Part shown: positions 1 to 8,759 of the stretch, piece by piece | How the letters are laid out: each line of letters opens with the position of its first letter | How positions within the stretch are numbered: the first letter of the stretch is position 1 | Position numbers and translations under genes: made by a program | Source of the DNA: Bacteroidota bacterium | GTDB lineage: Bacteria; Bacteroidota; Bacteroidia; Bacteroidales; Lentimicrobiaceae | DNA length: 64,000 nucleotides | Direction of reading: 5' to 3' | NCBI GenBank assembly: GCA_023434665.1 | Contig: JAEYSM010000006.1 | Coordinates: 1 to 64,000, forward strand | Notes under the pieces: generated by a model | Told to the model about the DNA's origin: nothing | The model's database searches: none | What the model saw: the letters and a program-made list of their open reading frames with translations, nothing else

Positions 1-1088
1 GCCATGAAACCGGTTCTGGTATGAGTTTCAACACCTTCAATTACAATGGCAGCTCTTCTTCCTATCATATCAGCCGAAACATTCTGTTCTTCACTGAATT
101 CGAGAATTCCTTTACCCGCTCCTTCTGATGTTTCTTTGTATATCTGATTTAAATACTCACGTGTGATTACAGGTTCACCAATTTCATTTAATGGCGACTG
201 GAAAGTTATATTCAAAATTATCAAACTGGCCGTATTGGTAGGAATTCTTACTGAATCAGCCATAAAACCAATTCGTTGAACTTCGGGTATGATCTTCTCA
301 AGTGCTTTAGCTGCCCCGGTTGAAGTAATAATGATATTGTTAAAAACTGAACGGCTTTTCCGTAAATCAGATGTTCCCGTTGAAGGAACAGCATCGAGGA
401 TGCTTTGGGTACTTGTTGAAGCATGAATTGTTGACATACCAGCCGTTAAAATATTTGATGTCTCTGGTCTTTCAAGTAAAGGGAGCATCATATGCGCTAA
501 TCCGGTGGTTGTACAACTCGCAGCTGACAATACATGATGTTTACGTGCATCAAAATCCAGATGATTGATTCCATATACCATAATGGAAGAATCAGTTGGC
601 ATTTTTAAGGTTGAATCCTTGATCTTGAATGGTGCGCTTGCAATTACTTTATCAGCACCTGCTTCAAGATGTCCCCTTAAACTTCCCTTAGGATTTTCAG
701 CAGGAACTGTTGGATCGAGAAATGCACCAGTGCAATCCACTACTAATCTTACGTTGTGCCCTGCCCAATTTATATCTTTAGGATTACGCTGCGTAGTAAG
801 AAATTTAACTGGCATTCCATCTATTTCAGCAAGATTCTGTTCACTGTCAATGATCTTAATTTCGCATTTCTTGCCCGAATGACCATAGAGGAAATTACTT
901 AGTGATCCATAGGTTGAATCGTTGCTGAGGTTATGAATAAGAGCCTCTAGATTCTTACCAACACCGCGACCTACATTTACAACTAATCCACCAAAATGCT
1001 TATTAAGCAAATGGTTCCAGATAGTAAGTTTGCCAATCCTGCCTGCTCCATTTATCCCAAGCAGATTTTTACCATGCAATCGTTCCAT
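1..1088 (-). CDS. Glyceraldehyde-3-phosphate dehydrogenase-like, C-terminus beyond window
   Basis: The reading frame is open from the ATG at 1088 to the left edge, 362 codons. It starts with the Rossmann motif GINGAGRIGKL (residues 11-21), has the catalytic-cysteine segment SAASCTTTG with Cys192, a TIHAS segment matching the catalytic-histidine region, STGAAKAL, and a GRKAAIVIEG stretch near the edge. These are GAPDH signatures, so the expected reaction is NAD(P)-dependent interconversion of glyceraldehyde-3-phosphate and 1,3-bisphosphoglycerate in the cytoplasm. It is divergent: the cysteine lies about 37 residues later than in ordinary GAPDH (near 150), and the second Cys of the usual CTTNC motif is Gly. 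The gene follows the large dikinase-like gene by 36 bp on the same strand, so the two are probably co-transcribed. I am sure of the superfamily but not that it is the main glycolytic enzyme. Confidence 0.85.
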   Translation of the reverse strand, partial: MERLHGKNLLGINGAGRIGKLTIWNHLLNKHFGGLVVNVGRGVGKNLEALIHNLSNDSTYGSLSNFLYGHSGKKCEIKIIDSEQNLAEIDGMPVKFLTTQRNPKDINWAGHNVRLVVDCTGAFLDPTVPAENPKGSLRGHLEAGADKVIASAPFKIKDSTLKMPTDSSIMVYGINHLDFDARKHHVLSAASCTTTGLAHMMLPLLERPETSNILTAGMSTIHASTSTQSILDAVPSTGTSDLRKSRSVFNNIIITSTGAAKALEKIIPEVQRIGFMADSVRIPTNTASLIILNITFQSPLNEIGEPVITREYLNQIYKETSEGAGKGILEFSEEQNVSADMIGRRAAIVIEGVETHTRTGFM

Positions 1089-1124
1089 TGTTAAAGATTA
1101 AAAGTGTTATTGTTTAATAATAAA

Positions 1125-4100
1125 TTAAGTCAGTTCTGCTAACTTAACTTTATAATTTCCTTTATAGATATTTCCCAGGTTACCATCAATTGCAATTTTA
1201 TCTCCCGGCTTCAATAGCACACCATTAATGGTACAGGTTTTTTCTTTTTCATTGACTATCAACTGGGTACAATTTACTACACATGTTTTTTCCAATCTAA
1301 CTGCAGTCACTGCTGCATGCGAAGTTGCACCTCCTCTTGCTGTTATGAGTCCGTTGCATTCAAATATCATCCCTATATCGTCAGGCACCGTATCAGGTCT
1401 TACCAAAATCTTATTATCAGGCAAGTCTTTAAATTCCTGTAAGTCATCAGCATCAAATGCAAGAATACCATTTAGAACCCCTTTGCCCAGTCCGATTCCT
1501 CTTCCAAGTAATTTTAGCTCTGAGGACTTTACATCAAAAACGTAACTAAGATCTTGTTTCCTGATATCCTGATCTCTTGTTTGCAGTATATATAAATCCT
1601 CAGGATTCTCACTTTCAAATGTAAACTCAATCTCCTGATGACTGAACCCATAATGTTCTGTCAGCTCTTCAGCAACTGACTGCAATTTCTTGAAAATTCC
1701 AGGGAATGACAATTGCAGGGAAAATGCATTATCGTCATAAAGCTTCTTCCTTTGCCTCTCGGTAACTGGCATTGGATTTACCAGACCAGCTACAATGTCT
1801 TCTCCCTGACTGCAAAGGGTAAAATCGCCATATATGTGAATACCCGGTTTTTCAACATCAGGAGCATGAGTGAAAAGAACGCCTGTTCCAGAAGTCCTAT
1901 GTATGTTACCCAGGACCATTTTCTGAACAATTACTGCCGTACCCCACTGATCTGCTATTTGAAGGTGATCGCGGTAAACTTTTGCCCTTTCGCTGTACCA
2001 AGACTCGAAAACATTAAATATCACCTGCTTAAGCTGTTCAAAGGGTTCATCCTTAAAATGAATATTATACTTTATCAGAATATCTTTATATGCAAAAGCG
2101 ATCTCTCGCATCTGAGCAGGCGTAAAATCTATCTTTTGGTTTACTTTATAAATAGTCTTAAAATCAATCATTATCTGATCGAACTCATCACGCGAAACGC
2201 CAAAAGCCATTCCCCAACTTTGCAGGAAACGCCTGTAGCAATCCCATGAGGTCCAACCATAATTGAATTGTTTGCTAAGGGTTTCAACTATCTGATCGTT
2301 TAATCCAACATTCAGATATGTATTCATGGCTCCCGGCATTGAAATAGCGGTTCCTGACCTCACTGACAATAACAAAGGATTGTTTGGGTTGCCAAATTGT
2401 TGGCCTGTGATTTTCTCCAGACTGGAAATATGTCTCCTGATCATTAATTCGAATTCCTTTTCCATGAAAGGATTCTGAAGGATAGCGTCCCGTCTTCTGA
2501 ATACTTCTGTAGTAAATACAAATCCTGGTGGTATAGGGAAACCCAACAAAAGCAACTTTTTCAAGAAATAAGCTTTTGAACCCAAAAATATTTGATTATC
2601 CATTTCGGGAGTTTCTCTGTAAAGCGGCGAAACTACCAGATCCGTATTGTACGACATGATACTGTATAAAGTATCCTCCGGGTAATTATCAACCATCTGT
2701 CTGAAAGTCCCTAAAATCCTTACCAGGAAATTATCGAGAGCCTGAACCATAAATGCAGATGAAAGCATTTCCCGATAAAACTCTTCGGATTTTTTATTCA
2801 GGAACTTCTTGGTCGAAGGACCATCACCTTTCATCTCCTGAGGATAAAGCTGAGGGATCACTACTTTCAACTGCCTGTCGTAAACTCTTAGAAAATACTT
2901 GTTTATGATCTCTCTTACACTCGAGAGCATAAACTGAAGTATATTTATATACTGACCAACCGAAAAACTTGCAGAGTTCAAACTATATCTGAACATTTTT
3001 AGATTGGAGTTAAAGCCCTGGTCACTAATGCCATCCAACTCAAGTCCTTGCCTAAAGAGTTCAAAAACAATGTGTATCCTCCTTAATGTTTTTGCTGTGA
3101 TATAATCGAGGTTAATGCTGTTGATCATTTGCTCCATTAGATGAGCGGCAACTTTCTCAAGTCGGAATGTCAAACCCAGCGCTTCAAACTTGGGCTCCCG
3201 GTATTTACCATACATACTGGGAATCCCTATGGCTATATGGCGTTTATGATAGATATCCTCCCACCCTTCAGTCTTCTGGGGATCAGTAATAATGTTATTT
3301 AACTTCCTCATGAAGATATATACCTGACGCAATGCCCTGTCAGCATTACCTTTTTCTAGCATATTTAAGAAAAGGTCAATCTCATTATTGGTGAAGAAAT
3401 TGAATTTCCTCATCAAAAGTCCCAGATTTACTGTATTAAATGAATATTTTTCTTTAAGTAATTCCAGTAATCGAAAGATATAAAACAGCCGCTGCTTGTC
3501 GAGAACATTATCAATTGGAAGAGCATTTATTTCCTTTTTGATTCTATCGGATGACAACTCCATAAGGGATCTTGGCATAGCATTCAATTGCTCACTCAGA
3601 GCATGCATAAGCTGATTTATCCCTGTAAACCATCTCGAATCTGTCGACATGGATTTCTTTACATCCTCAGGCAGCAATTCGAAAAGGAAAGAGGTATCTC
3701 CATCATACCAATAATGAATAATGCTACGGGTTAATGTTATATGGGTATTATTGCTTTCTGTATGAACCTGCTTGCGAAGAAAATGAATCAAACGATCGTT
3801 TCTGTGCGATAGTTCATCCATAGCTGTAGTTACTTCTCTTAACTCCCCTTCTGCACCAATTTCATTAAAATAAACCGGGAAAAGTCTTGCAAGCTGTTTT
3901 ATTTGTTTGAAAATGGGCTTAATGTCAGAATTGAGCAATGCTGTTACATCCCTCTGGAAAAGATCAGTATCTGACACAAAAACTCCACCTAATCGCAAAT
4001 GAATGATCAATGCCGAAAGTAATTCTCTGAATTCGGTTGGAGAGTTCTCTATCAATTCCATCCAAACCCTGATATTCTTAATATGAAACTCATTTACCTG

Positions 4101-5222
4101 TAACTGCCAATCACTGCTTACATATATTAATCCTGGTCCAATAAAGCCATGTCTGATTAATAGCTTTTCGAAATGAAGAATATGGTTTCCGTTTTCTGTT
4201 CTGTAAATTTCCTTTCCAAGGGTCAGAATACTGTCGAGCACTGTCCCTGAATTAGTAGCTTTTAAATCATTAAATAGTTTAAAAATGTTGTCAAGAAAAC
4301 CAAATACCTCATCACTGGTCAATTCATTTTTAATATTTCGAAGGAGTGCATTGAAATCGCGCATCAGCATTTCCTTCTGATTCTGCATTCCTTCAAGATG
4401 CAGAAGGTAAAGTAAATAGTAGAACTTTTCATGGAACCGACTTAGAGAATTATGCAGTTGTCGGATATGAAATGAAATATCACCGAAAGTTGGAATTTCA
4501 ACTATCTTATCCCAGCTGTCGCTAACATTGATTTTATCCTCAAGACTTTCATAATAAGAAGTGCCGATAGAGGAAATTTTTTCACGGCTTAATCCACTAA
4601 ATAACTTGGTCCGTTCAGATACCCATTGATCGGTCTTTGTTGTCTCTTTCCAATAAATTGCATTTGCCAGAAGTGCTTTTCTGGCTAATTCGATTGCTCT
4701 TTGATTCAAAACCTCACCAGGCCATTTTAAGTTGGCAAATACTTTAACCAGGAAGCCGGTATTGTATATAACAGATTTATTTCGCTTATCGAGATACTTT
4801 TCTAATAACGATAATACATCTGACAGAATGTGTTCATTTATATTAGATGACGATGCCAGTTTTTCGAAGAACTCCAGTAGTGTGTGTACTGCATCTTCTG
4901 CATTTGCATCATTTAACTGTCGCGTAATAAGACCTTCATACAACTCAATTATTACTTCCCATACTAAAATAGATTCCTGCTTTTCATAAAACCAGAAATC
5001 CCCTAATGATATATTACGCAACTGGCCGATAATGTATGCACTATTGGAATATGGATGATTAAATTCATTAATGCAATCGATTGCACGATGATGTATAGAA
5101 TAATAGGATTTTGACACCTCGATAAACTGACGATGCTTCTCTGGTATGTTTATATTATCAGTCCTCGTTTCTTTCAGATTAGCAGCCAGTGCATCTGAGA
5201 GTAAGATCTTATTGGGTTCCAT
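1125..5222 (-). CDS. Giant PEP/pyruvate-binding dikinase-like protein without PEP-binding barrel
   Basis: This 1365-residue protein has a C-terminal third built from dikinase modules. An ATP-grasp-like PEP/pyruvate-binding domain spans about 890-1230, with the signature SVRSGTAISMPGAMNT at 953. A swivelling phosphohistidine domain follows at about 1265-1350, with GGATSHAAV and the predicted phosphorylated His1302. Pyruvate phosphate dikinase and PEP synthase continue into a TIM barrel that binds PEP/pyruvate, but this protein stops 63 residues after the histidine. The first 860 residues are largely helical-looking and match no domain I recognise. The order nucleotide-binding domain then His domain is also found in rifampin phosphotransferase, so the phosphate acceptor may not be pyruvate. 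It is cytoplasmic, with no signal peptide. It precedes the GAPDH-like gene by 36 bp, which hints at a role in carbon flux. Confidence 0.8.
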   Translation of the reverse strand: MEPNKILLSDALAANLKETRTDNINIPEKHRQFIEVSKSYYSIHHRAIDCINEFNHPYSNSAYIIGQLRNISLGDFWFYEKQESILVWEVIIELYEGLITRQLNDANAEDAVHTLLEFFEKLASSSNINEHILSDVLSLLEKYLDKRNKSVIYNTGFLVKVFANLKWPGEVLNQRAIELARKALLANAIYWKETTKTDQWVSERTKLFSGLSREKISSIGTSYYESLEDKINVSDSWDKIVEIPTFGDISFHIRQLHNSLSRFHEKFYYLLYLLHLEGMQNQKEMLMRDFNALLRNIKNELTSDEVFGFLDNIFKLFNDLKATNSGTVLDSILTLGKEIYRTENGNHILHFEKLLIRHGFIGPGLIYVSSDWQLQVNEFHIKNIRVWMELIENSPTEFRELLSALIIHLRLGGVFVSDTDLFQRDVTALLNSDIKPIFKQIKQLARLFPVYFNEIGAEGELREVTTAMDELSHRNDRLIHFLRKQVHTESNNTHITLTRSIIHYWYDGDTSFLFELLPEDVKKSMSTDSRWFTGINQLMHALSEQLNAMPRSLMELSSDRIKKEINALPIDNVLDKQRLFYIFRLLELLKEKYSFNTVNLGLLMRKFNFFTNNEIDLFLNMLEKGNADRALRQVYIFMRKLNNIITDPQKTEGWEDIYHKRHIAIGIPSMYGKYREPKFEALGLTFRLEKVAAHLMEQMINSINLDYITAKTLRRIHIVFELFRQGLELDGISDQGFNSNLKMFRYSLNSASFSVGQYINILQFMLSSVREIINKYFLRVYDRQLKVVIPQLYPQEMKGDGPSTKKFLNKKSEEFYREMLSSAFMVQALDNFLVRILGTFRQMVDNYPEDTLYSIMSYNTDLVVSPLYRETPEMDNQIFLGSKAYFLKKLLLLGFPIPPGFVFTTEVFRRRDAILQNPFMEKEFELMIRRHISSLEKITGQQFGNPNNPLLLSVRSGTAISMPGAMNTYLNVGLNDQIVETLSKQFNYGWTSWDCYRRFLQSWGMAFGVSRDEFDQIMIDFKTIYKVNQKIDFTPAQMREIAFAYKDILIKYNIHFKDEPFEQLKQVIFNVFESWYSERAKVYRDHLQIADQWGTAVIVQKMVLGNIHRTSGTGVLFTHAPDVEKPGIHIYGDFTLCSQGEDIVAGLVNPMPVTERQRKKLYDDNAFSLQLSFPGIFKKLQSVAEELTEHYGFSHQEIEFTFESENPEDLYILQTRDQDIRKQDLSYVFDVKSSELKLLGRGIGLGKGVLNGILAFDADDLQEFKDLPDNKILVRPDTVPDDIGMIFECNGLITARGGATSHAAVTAVRLEKTCVVNCTQLIVNEKEKTCTINGVLLKPGDKIAIDGNLGNIYKGNYKVKLAELT

Positions 5223-5329
5223 GCAGCTAAATTAGTAAATACACACGACTTAGTTGCCAAACAATTGTCGAATTACAATGTTTATCAGAAATTCTTAAAA
5301 GCAGCTTATTAAATTTCTATATTTTTTCA

Positions 5330-5989
5330 ATGAAAACCAAGTTAAAACTCATTAAAATAAAGGTGTTGCGGCAAAAAGAAATTTCGCCGGGTGTATTTGT
5401 TCTTTCATTCAGACGTCCTTGGGACTTTGTTGCAGGTCAGGTTGTTGGACTTGCCGGCAGTGAAACTGATGAAGCACGGCTTTATTCAATTGCCAGCGGA
5501 GAACTTGAAGATGAAGTAGACATCCTTTATAATATAAATCCGGATGGAAAATTAACCCCATGGATGGCACAACTAAACACTGCCGACACTCTATGGGTAA
5601 GTGAACCTTTTGGATCGTTTACCGGATCAGGAGAACCCGGTTGGTGGATTGCGTCCGGAACCGGTATTGCGCCCTTTGCTTCGATGTTTCGAACCGGTTT
5701 ATTCAAAAACAAGAAATTATTGCATGGAGGTCGAAATCTTCAGAGTTTCTACTTTAATGAGTTGTTCGAACCTGAATTGAAAGAGAATTATATTAGATGC
5801 TGTTCGCGTGAATATAGTCCCGACATTTATCATGGACGAATAACTCAATATCTGAAAGAACATCCTGCACTCCCTGCTAACGAAAAGTATTATCTTTGCG
5901 GAAGTGCCGAAATGGTTGTGGACGCTCGTGACATACTTATTGAAAAAGGCATACCTTTTGATAATATAATCTCTGAAATTTATTTCTGA
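5330..5989 (+). CDS. Ferredoxin-NADP reductase family flavoprotein
   Basis: This 219-residue protein has the ferredoxin reductase fold. The N-terminal FAD-binding barrel carries ARLYSIASG (RxYS flavin motif, about residue 50), and the NAD(P)-binding half carries GTGIAPFASM, then a YLCGSAEMV segment, and ends in an aromatic residue (EIYF). There is no 2Fe-2S motif and no haem domain, so it probably passes electrons between NAD(P)H and a separate carrier such as ferredoxin or flavodoxin. It is the first gene of an operon: rlmN starts 4 bp after its stop and a MATE gene follows. RlmN is a radical-SAM enzyme that needs reducing electrons, so a supply role is possible, but that is inference. It is divergent from the dikinase-like gene across a 107-bp shared intergenic region. 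Confidence 0.85.
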   Translation: MKTKLKLIKIKVLRQKEISPGVFVLSFRRPWDFVAGQVVGLAGSETDEARLYSIASGELEDEVDILYNINPDGKLTPWMAQLNTADTLWVSEPFGSFTGSGEPGWWIASGTGIAPFASMFRTGLFKNKKLLHGGRNLQSFYFNELFEPELKENYIRCCSREYSPDIYHGRITQYLKEHPALPANEKYYLCGSAEMVVDARDILIEKGIPFDNIISEIYF

Positions 5990-5993
5990 TATT

Positions 5994-7052
5994 ATGCTGA
6001 CTCCTAAAGAGGCTCTTCTCGGGAAAACCAAAGAGGAGCTTACTCAGATTGTTTCCGATTTAGGCCTTCCGTCATATACGGGTGGTCAGATTGCCTATTG
6101 GTTATATAAAACGCAGATTCAGTCATTCGATGAAATGACAAATATTTCGAAAAAGGCAAGAACATTATTGAACGAAAATTATTCTCTTGGTGTTGAGTCG
6201 CCGATTTCAGTTAAAGAATCAGCTGACGGAACGAAAAAATATTTGTTCAAAACTCTGAAATCAGGCTTTATTGAAGCAGCCTATATTCCTGATCAGGACC
6301 GACACACTCTCTGCGTTTCCTCTCAGGCAGGTTGTAAAATGGGATGCTTATTTTGCATGACCGGGAAACAAGGTTTCCAATCCCATCTTTCTACAGGTGA
6401 AATACTAAATCAGTTAAGAAGCATTCCTGAAAGAAACAAAATGACGAATATTGTCTACATGGGAATGGGAGAACCTTTCGATAATACTGATGCTGTGATG
6501 AAAAGCTCTTCAATTTTCACTGCAGAATTTGGTTTTGCTATTAGTGCCAGAAAAGTAACTGTTAGCACTATAGGCATAATTCCATCTATGAAGCAATTCC
6601 TTGAAAACAGCAAATGCAATCTGGCTGTTAGCCTCCACACTCCTTTTGATGAAGAAAGAAGGAAATTAATGCCCATCCAGAATGTTTATCCCATAAAAGA
6701 TGTTGTGGATACGATCCAACAGTACGATTTGGGAAAATATCGCAGGGTTTCTTTCGAATATATTATGTTTAAAGGTGTTAATGATTCTCGTCGTCACGTA
6801 AATGAACTGGCCCGGTTATTAAATAAAGTTAATTGCAGGATAAATCTTATTCGTTTCCACCCTATTCCAGGCACTCCGCTCGAGAGTAGTGATGAATCAA
6901 CAATACTCGATTTTCAACAGGCACTGATGGCAAAAGGTATTGTAACCACCATTAGAGCTTCAAGAGGACAGGATATCGACGCAGCTTGCGGGCTGCTTTC
7001 AACCAAAGAGTTAGTAAAGAAGAACAAAGAATCAAGTCAAGCAAACGAATAA
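5994..7052 (+). CDS. rlmN: 23S rRNA (adenine-2503-C2)-methyltransferase RlmN
   Basis: This radical-SAM enzyme methylates C2 of A2503 in 23S rRNA and, in characterised homologues, A37 of some tRNAs. The iron-sulphur cluster motif is CKMGCLFC (Cys114, Cys118, Cys121). The C-terminal DAACG segment holds Cys332, matching the cysteine that carries the methyl group during catalysis. GMGEPF and the FHPIPGTPLE segment are also typical. Its length of 352 residues is usual for the family. The ATG lies 4 bp after the stop of the flavoprotein gene, and the MATE gene begins 6 bp after the RlmN stop, so the three are read as one operon. There is no sign of damage. Confidence 0.97.
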   Translation: MLTPKEALLGKTKEELTQIVSDLGLPSYTGGQIAYWLYKTQIQSFDEMTNISKKARTLLNENYSLGVESPISVKESADGTKKYLFKTLKSGFIEAAYIPDQDRHTLCVSSQAGCKMGCLFCMTGKQGFQSHLSTGEILNQLRSIPERNKMTNIVYMGMGEPFDNTDAVMKSSSIFTAEFGFAISARKVTVSTIGIIPSMKQFLENSKCNLAVSLHTPFDEERRKLMPIQNVYPIKDVVDTIQQYDLGKYRRVSFEYIMFKGVNDSRRHVNELARLLNKVNCRINLIRFHPIPGTPLESSDESTILDFQQALMAKGIVTTIRASRGQDIDAACGLLSTKELVKKNKESSQANE

Positions 7053-7058
7053 TAAAAC

Positions 7059-8387
7059 ATGCAAGATCTGACTGAAGGCAAACCTTTAGGATTAATTTTC
7101 AGGTTTGCTACTCCCATGCTTATTGGTAATGTGTTTCAGCAGGTCTATAATGTAACCGATAGCATTATCGTTGGTAAGTTTCTTGGGAAAGAAGCATTGG
7201 CGGCAGTAGGTGCAAGTTTCCCGTTGATCTTTTTAATGATTTCCTTTATAATTGGTATTTCAACCGGCAGTACCATCTTAATAGCACAGTACTTTGGTGC
7301 CAAAGATGAAAAGAGAATCAGACGTTCTATCGATACCTTATATATCTTTCTATTCTTTGCTTCTCTCGTTGTTATTATAATTGGTTTGCTCTTTACTGAA
7401 TCGATATTCAGAGCCATAAAACTACCCGAAGATATTATCCCCGAGGCTACCCTCTACATGAACCTATATCTGTCAGGTGCCGTGTTCTTTTTCGGCTTTA
7501 ATGGGACCAGTGCTGTACTGCGCGGTATGGGCGATAGCAAAACTCCTTTATATTTCCTTATTATCAGTACTGTTGCCAATATATTCCTGGACCTATTGTT
7601 CATTGTAGTATTTGAATGGGGCATTGCCGGAGCTGCCCTTGCCACTGTTTTTGCACAGGCCGGGGCTTTTGTCACTCTTGTCGTTTATCTTAATCAACGA
7701 CATCCAATTGTAAACTTATCATGGAGAAAGCTTGAATGGGATAAGGAAATTTTTTCATCAAGTGTGAAGATTGGTCTCCCGACGGGGTTCCAGCAAACTT
7801 TTGTTTCTATTGGAATGATCGCACTTTTGCGTATTGTAAATGATTACGGCACTAATGTAATTGCTGCATATAGCGTTGCAGGTCGTATCGACAATATGGC
7901 AGCCCTGCCAGCTATGAATTTTAGTGCCGCTTTGTCCACTTTTGTGGGACAAAATATTGGTGCTAAAAAAATGCACAGGGTTAAGCTGGGGCTCACTTCA
8001 ACATTAAAAATGTCAAGCTGGACGGCAATAGTGACATCAATACTGATAATACTCTTTAGGTATCCTCTTATGTCTCTGTTCGTGAGTGATCCTGCAGTTA
8101 TAGAAATTGGTGCTGAATACCTCATCATCGTTGGCTCTTTTTACCTCATCTTCTCATCGATGTTTGTTATAGGAGGGGTTATGAGAGGAGCCGGCGATAC
8201 ATTAATCCCCATGTTTATTACATTATTCTCATTGTGGATCATTAGAATCCCCCTTGCAGCTATTCTATCCAAATCAATTGGTGTTATAGGAATTTGGTGG
8301 GCCATTCCAATAGCCTGGTCTATTGGTGCTATATTCTCCTATTTATACTATAAAACAGGTCGATGGAAGAAAAAAGCAAAAATTTAA
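7059..8387 (+). CDS. MATE family multidrug/Na+ antiporter
   Basis: A 442-residue inner-membrane protein with about twelve hydrophobic helices in two halves. The start (TEGKPLGLIFRFATPMLIGN, then VFQQVYNVTDSIIVGKFLG) is the classical first-helix signature of MATE exporters, and the second half repeats the pattern at FQQTFVSIGMIALLRIV. Members expel cationic drugs or metabolites using a Na+ or H+ gradient; the substrate here cannot be read from sequence. It ends the flavoprotein-rlmN-MATE operon, starting 6 bp after rlmN. The C-terminus is a short basic tail (GRWKKKAKI), consistent with a cytoplasmic end. Confidence 0.93.
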   Translation: MQDLTEGKPLGLIFRFATPMLIGNVFQQVYNVTDSIIVGKFLGKEALAAVGASFPLIFLMISFIIGISTGSTILIAQYFGAKDEKRIRRSIDTLYIFLFFASLVVIIIGLLFTESIFRAIKLPEDIIPEATLYMNLYLSGAVFFFGFNGTSAVLRGMGDSKTPLYFLIISTVANIFLDLLFIVVFEWGIAGAALATVFAQAGAFVTLVVYLNQRHPIVNLSWRKLEWDKEIFSSSVKIGLPTGFQQTFVSIGMIALLRIVNDYGTNVIAAYSVAGRIDNMAALPAMNFSAALSTFVGQNIGAKKMHRVKLGLTSTLKMSSWTAIVTSILIILFRYPLMSLFVSDPAVIEIGAEYLIIVGSFYLIFSSMFVIGGVMRGAGDTLIPMFITLFSLWIIRIPLAAILSKSIGVIGIWWAIPIAWSIGAIFSYLYYKTGRWKKKAKI

Positions 8388-8395
8388 AACTATAT

Positions 8396-8427
8396 TTTGC
8401 TACATACGAATTTTTTGCTTATTTTTG
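8396..8427 (+). promoter_or_regulatory. Promoter of the 51-residue ORF (TTTG-N20-TATTTTTG)
   Basis: TTTG at 8396-8399 and TATTTTTG at 8420-8427 are 20 bases apart, matching the Bacteroidota consensus TTTG-N19-21-TAnnTTTG. The implied transcription start near 8433 gives the 8545 ORF a leader of about 110 nt. It is the best complete promoter match I found in the window. Confidence 0.6.
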
Positions 8428-8544
8428 TTTGCATGTTGCAAAATTATTGCAATATTATATTTCTATAATTAGGTGCCGGGAAGCTTATAATTATAGTGGT
8501 CTTATTATTAAAATGTAACTTCAGATTTCTAAAAAGACACAATT

Positions 8545-8700
8545 ATGAAAGGAATGATTTATAAAGATGGTAAGTTTATCAGCATTTTAACTGATACAGC
8601 CACCGAAACACTTTATGCCGAACTGCCGAGACATAAGAAAAAAAAGGAATCCAAGTCAGAGAGAAAACCTAAGATTACCAAGAATAAAACGTTAAAATAA
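8545..8700 (+). CDS. Small lysine-rich hypothetical protein (51 aa)
   Basis: The ATG at 8545 opens a 51-codon frame ending in TAA at 8700. The protein begins MKGMIYKDGKFISIL, continues with a threonine-rich stretch (LTDTATETLYAEL) and ends in a lysine-rich tail; 15 of 51 residues are Lys or Arg. It has no signal peptide or membrane segment. Translation is supported by context: a near-perfect promoter lies upstream (8396-8427) and a strong terminator begins directly after the stop codon. I do not recognise the family. The basic tail could bind nucleic acid or ribosomes, but this is only a suggestion. Confidence 0.6.
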   Translation: MKGMIYKDGKFISILTDTATETLYAELPRHKKKKESKSERKPKITKNKTLK

Positions 8701-8735
8701 AAGGATGAGGAAATACATGTTCCTCATCCTTTTGT
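8701..8735. terminator. Bidirectional intrinsic terminator
   Basis: A perfect 12-bp stem, AAGGATGAGGAA (8701-8712) with its complement at 8720-8731, encloses a 7-base loop. T-rich DNA follows on the plus side and, read from the other strand, on the minus side too. It lies between the convergent 51-residue ORF and the universal stress gene and can serve both. Confidence 0.85.
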
Positions 8736-8759
8736 TCATTTGTTTTTAATTAATCTACA

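Noticed and set aside
371..882. Plus-strand frames of 65 and 105 residues
   Set aside because: They are antisense to the GAPDH-like gene, whose own reading frame carries clear motifs throughout.
1713..2249. A 178-residue plus-strand frame
   Set aside because: It is antisense to the dikinase core (conserved SVRSG region and beyond) and has no recognisable features; the minus-strand frame is strongly supported.
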